Shown piece by piece: positions 1-5,344 of a stretch of DNA of 6,579 bases; position 1 is the first letter of the stretch; every line of letters begins with the position of its first letter. The notes below the pieces were generated by a model. That model was not told where the DNA came from and searched no databases. It saw only the letters and a program-made list of their open reading frames with translations. The DNA comes from Verrucomicrobiales bacterium (GTDB lineage: Bacteria > Verrucomicrobiota > Verrucomicrobiia > Verrucomicrobiales > Akkermansiaceae), in contig DMYM01000475.1 of NCBI GenBank assembly GCA_003483645.1, positions 1-6,579 on the forward strand, given 5' to 3'. The translations under genes were made by a program, and so were the position numbers.

Positions 1-516
1 CGTGAAGGGGCTACCGGGAAGGCCCGGAACATCCTGGTTGATCCCAAGATGAAGAAGGAGATCAGGGTCACTCTCACGCTGTATGATGTGACCAGGGGAG
101 TGGCCTTTGCCTACGCCGCCGAGCTCGGGGGATTCGACTACCGCGAGGAACGGCACGCAATCCGGATCGTGCCCCGAAGCCCCAAGGCAACGGTTAGGGC
201 CTTCCTCAAACGTGGCAGCCCCATGACCCTGCGCCGGGCGTCGGAGATTGTGATGCCCAAGGTTGAATTTGATGAGGCTGAACTGCGCCAGGTCATTGAC
301 GACATTGCCACTGCGAGCCGACAATTGGATTCCAGGAAGAAAGGGATCAATGTTCTTCTCGGGCGGGGGGTGGACCCCTCCACGCCGGTGACATTCCAGC
401 TCCAGAACGTTCCCGTCGCCGAGGTCCTGAAGTACGTGGCCGACTTCGCCCGGCTCGACATCCGGACGGATGGCAATGCAGTGGTCCTTCTCAAGCGCAG
501 GAAGGTGGCGCGGTAG
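1..516 (+). CDS. STN-like repeat protein, secretin/TonB short N-terminal domain type (5'-truncated)
   Basis: The reading frame is open from the first base, so this is the C-terminal 171 residues of a longer protein. The ATG at 49 is very probably internal: the repeat homology starts before it (NILVDPKM reads straight through) and no ribosome binding site precedes it. Two related units are visible, at about residues 9-58 and 116-164 of the fragment. Each follows the pattern 'N-hydrophobic-VDP..., V-T-L/F-x-L-x-x-V, A/V-h-x-Y-x-A-x-h, Y/D-x-R-x-x-x-x-A-h-x-h', typical of STN domains in secretins and TonB receptors. Between them, residues 80-112 (IVMPKVEFDEAELRQVIDDI) resemble the linker helix seen before such domains in verrucomicrobial repeat proteins. 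The protein ends soon after the second unit in a basic tail (KRRKVAR), so no secretin barrel follows. STN domains usually bind peptide or pilotin partners at the envelope; the role here is inferred. The neighbouring gene converges on it. Confidence 0.72.
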   Translation, partial: REGATGKARNILVDPKMKKEIRVTLTLYDVTRGVAFAYAAELGGFDYREERHAIRIVPRSPKATVRAFLKRGSPMTLRRASEIVMPKVEFDEAELRQVIDDIATASRQLDSRKKGINVLLGRGVDPSTPVTFQLQNVPVAEVLKYVADFARLDIRTDGNAVVLLKRRKVAR

Positions 517-533
517 CGTGCTCCGAACGTTTT

Positions 534-562
534 CGTCCGGATCACGGGAGGGGGACCGGACG
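534..562. other. Stem-loop between convergent genes (possible weak bidirectional terminator)
   Basis: CGTCCGG (534-540) and CCGGACG (556-562) form a perfect 7-bp inverted repeat with a 15-nt loop. It lies in the 51-bp gap between two converging stop codons. Neither side has a T-tract, so it is not a classical intrinsic terminator. The position suits a transcription barrier, but a chance match is possible. Confidence 0.25.
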
Positions 563-567
563 CTCGG

Positions 568-1530
568 TCAGGGCCCGTTCCTGATCCCGGGATAACTCCG
601 GCGAAAGGCCCTCAGCATGTGTTCACCGTAGAGGATGGGTTCTATGGAGAGATCGCGGCAGGTATTCCGTTCGAAGGGTGGGAGGCGGGGGGCAGGCAGG
701 GGCGTCACCACGGTGTCCAGGCTGGGCTCGAAGAAAAAGGGAATGGAGTATCTCGTGGAGCTGCCGCGAGGACTACTCACCCGGTGAGGCGTGGCCATGA
801 AATAGTGTCCGGTCCAGATTTCCAGCATGTCGCCCAGGTTGACTACCAGGCAATCGGGTTTCGGACCGGCTGCGATCCAGGTCCCGTCGGCGCAGCGCAC
901 TTCGAGTCCGCCCACTCCGTCCTGGGCCAGAATAGTGAGGCAACCAAAGTCAGTGTGTTCGCCAATGCCCTGTCGTTCGGGGGATCCCTGCGTCACGGGG
1001 GGATAGGCGATGAGACGCAGCATGCAGTAGGGGGGATCAAAGTGCCGGGCAAAGGTGTCTTCTTCCAATTGCAGGGAAAGGGCCAGCGTTCGCATGAGTT
1101 GTTCTCCGACGGTGCGAAGTTCTTCGAGGTAGGTTTCGCTCGCCTGCCGGAATTCCGGCCAGTCCGCGGGCCATTGGTTCGGGCCCTGCAGGACATGATA
1201 GTCCACTTCCGAATCGAGAAGGGGCGCTTCCAGACCGAGATCGAGGGTCTCCTTGTGGTCGGGGAACCCCTGAGTCTCTTCTTCGTCCAGGACTGAGTAG
1301 CCACGATAGTGCGGGGAACGGCTGAGGTGGATGGCATTCTTCTCCACCAGCGGAAGAGTAAAATACTCCCTCGCGTAGTGGAACATGCTGGCGAGGGGGC
1401 CCGAGGCCAGCTGTGGATGACGCAGATAGAAAAACCCGGTGAGGTGGCATGTTGCCCGCAGGGCCTCCAGCAGCGAAGGGTCAGGCGAGGCGACATCCTG
1501 GTAGTTGAAGGTGGGAAGCCCTCCGGTCAT
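568..1530 (-). CDS. Isopenicillin N synthase-like 2-oxoglutarate/Fe(II)-dependent oxygenase
   Basis: A complete 320-residue protein of the isopenicillin N synthase/2OG-Fe(II) dioxygenase family, at its usual length. The N-terminal DIOX_N-like region spans about residues 5-110 (GFFYLRHP at 32-39, REYFTLP at 54-60, YRGYSVLDEE at 75-84). The catalytic double-stranded beta-helix spans about 165-270. The iron triad is intact: H192 and D194 in GEHTDFGCLTIL, and H249 in TPHRV. R260 and S262 in RYSIPFFFEP form the RxS motif that binds the 2-oxoglutarate carboxylate. The fold oxidises a small molecule using iron and O2 in the cytoplasm; no signal peptide is visible. The substrate cannot be read from sequence, and a true isopenicillin N synthase role is not implied because no peptide synthetase gene is nearby. 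The ATG at 1530 is the only good start: an in-frame TAA lies 12 bases upstream. No Shine-Dalgarno sequence is seen. The gene appears monocistronic, between a terminator and a convergent gene. Confidence 0.9.
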   Translation of the reverse strand: MTGGLPTFNYQDVASPDPSLLEALRATCHLTGFFYLRHPQLASGPLASMFHYAREYFTLPLVEKNAIHLSRSPHYRGYSVLDEEETQGFPDHKETLDLGLEAPLLDSEVDYHVLQGPNQWPADWPEFRQASETYLEELRTVGEQLMRTLALSLQLEEDTFARHFDPPYCMLRLIAYPPVTQGSPERQGIGEHTDFGCLTILAQDGVGGLEVRCADGTWIAAGPKPDCLVVNLGDMLEIWTGHYFMATPHRVSSPRGSSTRYSIPFFFEPSLDTVVTPLPAPRLPPFERNTCRDLSIEPILYGEHMLRAFRRSYPGIRNGP

Positions 1531-1538
1531 GCGTATGA

Positions 1539-1566
1539 ATTATCGAGAGTCTCTCACGACAGTCAC
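1539..1566 (-). promoter_or_regulatory. Candidate sigma70-type promoter for the oxygenase gene, apparently leaderless
   Basis: On the minus strand GTGACT (1561-1566, 4 of 6 matches to TTGACA) is followed after 16 bp by GATAAT (1539-1544, 5 of 6 matches to TATAAT). The -10 box ends 8 nt before the ATG at 1530, so transcription would start at or within a few bases of the start codon. The box lies in the short gap downstream of the preceding operon's terminator, where a promoter is expected. A small near-palindrome, GAGAGTCTCTC (1545-1555), fills part of the spacer and could be an operator; that is inference. Confidence 0.4.
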
Positions 1567-1599
1567 GCGGAATTACAAGGCGTCCTCATGCAATCTCGC

Positions 1600-1633
1600 A
1601 AAAAAATCGCCCGGTTCTTAACGAACCGGGCGA
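1600..1633 (-). terminator. Strong rho-independent terminator of the DUF1553-DUF1501 operon
   Basis: TCGCCCGGTTC (1607-1617) and GAACCGGGCGA (1623-1633) form a perfect 11-bp GC-rich stem with a 5-nt loop. Read on the minus strand, the stem is followed at once by seven Ts (the A-run 1600-1606 on the plus strand). This is a textbook intrinsic terminator. The 3' side on the plus strand has no T-run, so it acts leftward only. It begins about 34 bp beyond the DUF1501 stop codon and insulates the oxygenase gene from upstream read-through. Confidence 0.93.
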
Positions 1634-1666
1634 GTAAGAATTGAGGCCGGGCGTTCCCTTGGTGCT

Positions 1667-2950
1667 CTAGGCGGAACCGAAGGCCTCCTTGATGACCTTG
1701 CCACGGTTGCCCACGAAGAAGGGGCGTCCGCCCATGGCGTGGATCCGCTTCTCGACCGGGAGACCGAGGGCGTAGGCGATGGTGGTGTGGAGATCCTTCG
1801 GTTCGTAGGCTTCAGTTTGGATATTGCTGGCCACCTCGTCGGTCTTGCCGATGACCTGACCTCCTTTTACGCCACCTCCAGCCATCATGATGGAGAAGGC
1901 CTTGGGGAAATGATCGCGTCCGCCACGTCCGTTGATCCTTGGAGTCCGGCCGAACTCGGTGGTCAGAACCACCATGGTCTCGTCCAGCATGCCCTGGGAG
2001 GAGAGGTCCTGCAGGAGGGCTGCTATGGGAGCGTCCATGGCATTGGTGCGGTTGGCTGCCGTCCCGGCATTGCCATGCTGGCCGTCCCAACCGCCGAGTT
2101 GGACTTCGACGTAACGCACGTTGTTCTGGATGAGGCGACGGGCCAGGAGGAGGCCACGGGCGAAGCGCGAGTTCCCATAGAGATTCTTCACGCTGCCAGA
2201 CTCCTTGTTGATGTCGAAGAGCTCGGTGGTCTTGCTGTCAAAGAGCTTGACGGTCTCTTCGTAGAAGTCGGCGTAGGATTTCACGTCGTCATGCGGGAAA
2301 CCCTTGGCGAAGGACTCGCGGAAGGTCTCGGCATACTTGAGACGGCGCTGGAACTGGGTCTTGTTGATCTTGGGAAGGAGATCCTTGATTCCGCGGTTGG
2401 GATCTCCGATGGGAAGGGGGCTGTGGTCAGGCCGGAAGAAGCCAGGTCCGGGGTTGCCCCCGCCCACCACAACGCTGTCGGGGACGAGCTTGCTGCGCCT
2501 TCCCAGGAAGTACTGGGCCCAGGAACCCATCTGCGGGTGGGAGGTCCCCGGCCGGCGGGCGTAGCCGGTGTGCATGAGGTAGTTACCCCCGCCATGGTCG
2601 CCGGTCTTGGTGGTCATGCTGCGCACTACGGCAAACTTGTCAGCCTGTTTGCCGAGCTGTGGAAGCATGTTGGAGAGTTGCACGCCGTCCACGTTGGTGC
2701 CGGCAGGTCGTGAGGGACCTGCGATCCCACCGGTGGTCTTGGGGTCGAAGGTATCGACATGGGTCATGCCTCCCGCCATGTAGAGGAAGATGACGTTCTT
2801 GGCGGTGGCGTGCGCGGCCGGCTTGATGACCTCGGATTCTGCCGCTCCGGCGAGCCCCGGGAGGATGGTTACACCGAGAGCAGAGGCTGCGGCTCCAGTC
2901 AGGAAATTGCGGCGGTCCAGTTCATCGAGTTGGTGGACAATGTCTTTCAT
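1667..2950 (-). CDS. DUF1501 family exported protein (alkaline phosphatase/sulfatase-like superfamily)
   Basis: A complete 427-residue DUF1501 protein. The N-terminus has a twin-arginine-type signal: LDRRNFL at residues 11-17, a hydrophobic stretch to about 33, and a likely cleavage near AGA (34-36). Export through Tat to the periplasm is therefore predicted. Family landmarks in order are GGMTHVDTFDPK (60-71), KFAVVRSMTTKTGDHGGGNY (105-124), GGWDGQHGN (286-294), TEFGRTP (331-337), GGRDHF (343-348) and AGGGVKGG (357-364). The Asp/His residues in WDxxH and GRDH correspond to candidate metal ligands of the superfamily. The reaction is not known; hydrolysis of phosphate or sulfate esters is only an analogy. 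It lies 30 bp after the DUF1549/DUF1553 gene with no terminator between, so the two are probably co-transcribed, and a strong terminator follows. The start is an ATG with no Shine-Dalgarno. The WDGQHGN spacing has one more residue between Asp and His than the WDMHADGN of the neighbouring paralogue. Confidence 0.9.
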   Translation of the reverse strand: MKDIVHQLDELDRRNFLTGAAASALGVTILPGLAGAAESEVIKPAAHATAKNVIFLYMAGGMTHVDTFDPKTTGGIAGPSRPAGTNVDGVQLSNMLPQLGKQADKFAVVRSMTTKTGDHGGGNYLMHTGYARRPGTSHPQMGSWAQYFLGRRSKLVPDSVVVGGGNPGPGFFRPDHSPLPIGDPNRGIKDLLPKINKTQFQRRLKYAETFRESFAKGFPHDDVKSYADFYEETVKLFDSKTTELFDINKESGSVKNLYGNSRFARGLLLARRLIQNNVRYVEVQLGGWDGQHGNAGTAANRTNAMDAPIAALLQDLSSQGMLDETMVVLTTEFGRTPRINGRGGRDHFPKAFSIMMAGGGVKGGQVIGKTDEVASNIQTEAYEPKDLHTTIAYALGLPVEKRIHAMGGRPFFVGNRGKVIKEAFGSA

Positions 2951-2980
2951 GGCAACAGATGGAAGTATGCTGGGGTTGGC

Positions 2981-5140
2981 TTATTTGACGAATAAAAACT
3001 CAGGAGTGTTGAGGAGGGCCCAGATGAGATCAGAGAAAACCTCTGGTCCACCCGCCCGCAATGCACGATCGAGCAGGTGCTGTTCGCTACCGATGGCGCG
3101 GCGGCTCAGGATACTCATGAAGGCCACGTCGGCCTTTTCGAAGTTCGAGCGGAGGTTCTTCATCTCCAGAAAGATCTTGGATCCCGGTTGGGTGAGGATC
3201 TCGGTGGCATAGCCGTTCATAAGTTCCATGACCTGGGGCACGGATCCATCCAGCGAGCTGGCATTGATGACAAAGGTGCGGTCAGACTGGCCGAACTTAC
3301 TGAGGAAGTGAGCCGGGTCGGAAGGCTGCGGGAGTTCCGAGGCGCGGGCGAGGAGGAGTTTCCGTTTCTTGGCCGCTTCCATGAAGGCCATCATCATCTC
3401 CTCGTCGGTAGGACCGGTGGGCTTCCGGCTGAGGGCGTTCTGCCCGAAGGGCTTCTCTCCCTTGGGGGGCTTGGCATTTACGATGGAGACGCCTTTGGCA
3501 TTAACGAGGGTCTGGACCGGTTTGAACTTGTTGTATTCGTCGACCCGGGTCACGAATTCCTTGGGAGATCCCGGTGATTGCGAGGCGTTGATAAGCCGGT
3601 TGTAACGATCTCCCGAATCAAGGCGGAACTGGTTCGGTTCTTCCACCATGAGCGTGATCAGGGAGTCCCACACCTGCTCAGAACTCATCCGGCGGAGGAG
3701 CGGACCGGGGAAGTAGTAGGGTTCGGTGACATTGATCTTCTTCCGAGTGGCCAGGCGGTTGTAGGCCTTGGTGTTCACGACAGCCCAGGCGAAGGCCTTG
3801 AGGTCGAAGTTGAGGGTCACCATTTCCTCGCCGAGAACTTTGAGGAGATCGGCATTGAGGGTGTTCTCCGGATTGATGTCATGGAGAGGTTCGATCGCTC
3901 CGCGCCCCATGTAGCGTGACCACATCCGGTTGGCGATGTTCATGGCAAAACGCTCGTTCTTCGACGAGGTGAGCCAGACCGCAAGGCGCTGGCGGGGATT
4001 GAGGGCCGCGGCAGCTGTCCCGGTTTCCTTCCCGAAGATCACCCACGGAGCAACCTTGTCGCGTGGGAAGCCGTCTTCATACTGGTAATTGTCGGGGAGC
4101 CTCATGGAGCGGTTGGCCACAGTGTGAACAGCCAGCTCACTGGCGCGGCTCATGTCCTGAAGTGAGCGTTGGTAACGACCGACGATATTGTTGATCTTGC
4201 TCTTCTGCTCCTCGTTCTTGGGATCGAGCTTCTGAGTAGTGGCGATGTAGGTTTCCAGCTCCTTCTTGTTCGGCATCTTGGCCTTCTGGGCCTTGCCTTT
4301 CGTTTCGAGGTCCGCAAGGTAGGCGGAAAACTCGTAGTACTGATACTGGGTCCAGTCACTGAAGGGATCGTCATGGCATTGCGCACAGGTGATGTTGGTG
4401 CCGAGGAAGACCTTGCCCATGAAAGCCACGTGGTCGAGTTTCATCCCATTGTCGCGGAGGTGGTAGCCCACCGCGGGGTTGTCCCAGATACGTCCTTCGG
4501 CGGTCACCATCTCGCGCACCAGCTCATCCCAGGGCGTGTTGGTATGGATCTGCTCCTTGAGCCAGTAGATAAAGGAGTCATTGCGGAGCACCGTGCCGGG
4601 GAAGGTGGTCTTGACGCGCAGAAGCTCAGCGAGGTGATTGTAGTTGTGACTGGCATAGTCCCACGATTTAAGGAGTTTGATCACCAGTTCCTGGCGCTTG
4701 TTCCTGTTGCGCGAGTCGAGGAACTCCTTGGCCTCGTCATAGTTCGGAATGCGTCCGGCCAGATCGAGGTAGATCCGGCGCAGGTACATATGGTCGTTGA
4801 GGTTTTCGTTGTAGTTCAGCTTCTGCTTCTCCAGACCGGCATCCACCGCGGCATCGATACGCTTCACCGCGAGAGCGACGAGGTCGGCCTTGCCGGTCAT
4901 GGCCCGCTTCCGCACGAACTCCTGGTCCGCCTTGGAGAGAACCTTGAGCGGGACACTCACCACCTTTCCATCCGCATCCAGGCGGATCCTGACCGAACCG
5001 TTCCTTAGTTCCAGGAAGCCGCCCTTGATGGGCTGGCCGGTGGAATTGACCCAGGTCCGTGCGGAGACGGACTGAAGGGAAAGCAGGGTCACGAGACCAA
5101 GAACGGAGAGTATTCGCAAATACATGGGGAAAATTGACAC
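2981..5140 (-). CDS. Secreted SHD1-DUF1549-DUF1553 (PSCyt2/PSD1) protein
   Basis: A protein of 719 residues from the GTG at 5140, or 714 from the ATG at 5125. Neither start has a Shine-Dalgarno, and both leave a good Sec signal peptide with likely cleavage after VSA (25-27). Residues 28-77 resemble an SHD1 domain (RTWVNSTGQPIKGGFLEL, DGKVVSVPLKVLSKADQEFV). DUF1549/PSCyt2 covers about 88-278, with YLRRIYLDLAGRIP (119-132) and the cytochrome-c-like CAQCH (252-256), then DDPFSDW. A charged, probably helical insert follows (about 279-335). DUF1553/PSD1 covers about 380-719, with RQRLAVWLTS (383-392), NRMWSRYMGRGAIEP (404-418), RRMSSEQVWDS (483-493) and the terminal LIWALLNTPEFLF. These families are exported proteins of Planctomycetota and Verrucomicrobiota with unknown chemistry; CxxCH suggests covalent heme or metal binding. 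The DUF1501 gene follows after 30 bp, the usual pairing. D258 stands where a His is common in the family (CHDHPF). Confidence 0.9.
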   Translation of the reverse strand: MSIFPMYLRILSVLGLVTLLSLQSVSARTWVNSTGQPIKGGFLELRNGSVRIRLDADGKVVSVPLKVLSKADQEFVRKRAMTGKADLVALAVKRIDAAVDAGLEKQKLNYNENLNDHMYLRRIYLDLAGRIPNYDEAKEFLDSRNRNKRQELVIKLLKSWDYASHNYNHLAELLRVKTTFPGTVLRNDSFIYWLKEQIHTNTPWDELVREMVTAEGRIWDNPAVGYHLRDNGMKLDHVAFMGKVFLGTNITCAQCHDDPFSDWTQYQYYEFSAYLADLETKGKAQKAKMPNKKELETYIATTQKLDPKNEEQKSKINNIVGRYQRSLQDMSRASELAVHTVANRSMRLPDNYQYEDGFPRDKVAPWVIFGKETGTAAAALNPRQRLAVWLTSSKNERFAMNIANRMWSRYMGRGAIEPLHDINPENTLNADLLKVLGEEMVTLNFDLKAFAWAVVNTKAYNRLATRKKINVTEPYYFPGPLLRRMSSEQVWDSLITLMVEEPNQFRLDSGDRYNRLINASQSPGSPKEFVTRVDEYNKFKPVQTLVNAKGVSIVNAKPPKGEKPFGQNALSRKPTGPTDEEMMMAFMEAAKKRKLLLARASELPQPSDPAHFLSKFGQSDRTFVINASSLDGSVPQVMELMNGYATEILTQPGSKIFLEMKNLRSNFEKADVAFMSILSRRAIGSEQHLLDRALRAGGPEVFSDLIWALLNTPEFLFVK

Positions 5141-5344
5141 CCGGAGGTTGAAACGGAACTCATGGTAGATACGCGTTTTGGGGACCTCTGTCTATCCGAT
5201 TGCTGGTAGATTCATGCGCCTCTAGATGCCCATTCCCCCTAAACAGGAGGATTCAAGGTCTGATGTTTACCCCAAAATGGGCAGGGAGCGGGCCGGAGAT
5301 CTCATTATCCGCGGGCCATTCTGGGGCTCTGGGGTGTTCGGCAC
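5141..5344. other. Intergenic region between the two DUF1501-containing transcription units
   Basis: This 204-bp gap is the longest non-coding stretch in the window. It holds the weak promoter candidate, an 8-bp palindrome GAGATCTC (5296-5303) and a short tandem pair of CTGGGG (5321-5326, 5329-5334). No intrinsic terminator for the upstream DUF1501 gene is visible: I found no GC stem followed by a T-run on the minus strand. Read-through into the downstream operon, or Rho-dependent ending, is therefore possible. A plus-strand frame starting in this gap looks spurious. Confidence 0.5.
5166..5194 (-). promoter_or_regulatory. Weak candidate promoter for the DUF1553-DUF1501 operon
   Basis: On the minus strand TAGACA (5189-5194, 5 of 6 matches to the -35 consensus) is separated by 17 bp from TATCTA (5166-5171, only 3 of 6 matches to the -10). 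Transcription would begin near 5159, about 20 nt before the GTG start or 35 nt before the alternative ATG. The location is right, but the -10 match is poor and other sigma factors may apply. Confidence 0.25.

Noticed and set aside
49..51. ATG at 49 as the start of the first gene
   Set aside because: The frame is open to the window edge and the STN-like homology begins before this codon; there is no ribosome binding site.
584..593. Palindrome ATCCCGGGAT
   Set aside because: It lies inside the last codons of the oxygenase (Pro-Gly-Ile) and has no T-run or regulatory position.
619..1296. Plus-strand open frame antisense to the oxygenase
   Set aside because: Codon-aligned shadow of a gene with intact catalytic motifs; no coherent protein features of its own.
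1739..2713. Long plus-strand open frame (324 codons) antisense to the left DUF1501 gene
   Set aside because: It is codon-aligned with the real gene on the other strand. It stays open because the real gene avoids TTA, CTA and TCA codons. The translation shows no domain pattern, while the minus strand encodes a clear family.
4169..5008. Plus-strand open frame of 279 codons antisense to the DUF1549 region, and a similar one at 3077-3577
   Set aside because: Same codon-aligned antisense artefact; the minus strand carries the recognisable CAQCH and DUF1549 motifs.
5176..5277. Inverted repeat TTTTGGGG (5176-5183) / CCCCAAAA (5270-5277)
   Set aside because: Only 8 bp with an 86-nt separation; a match this long is not surprising by chance in a 200-bp region, and it does not extend on either side.
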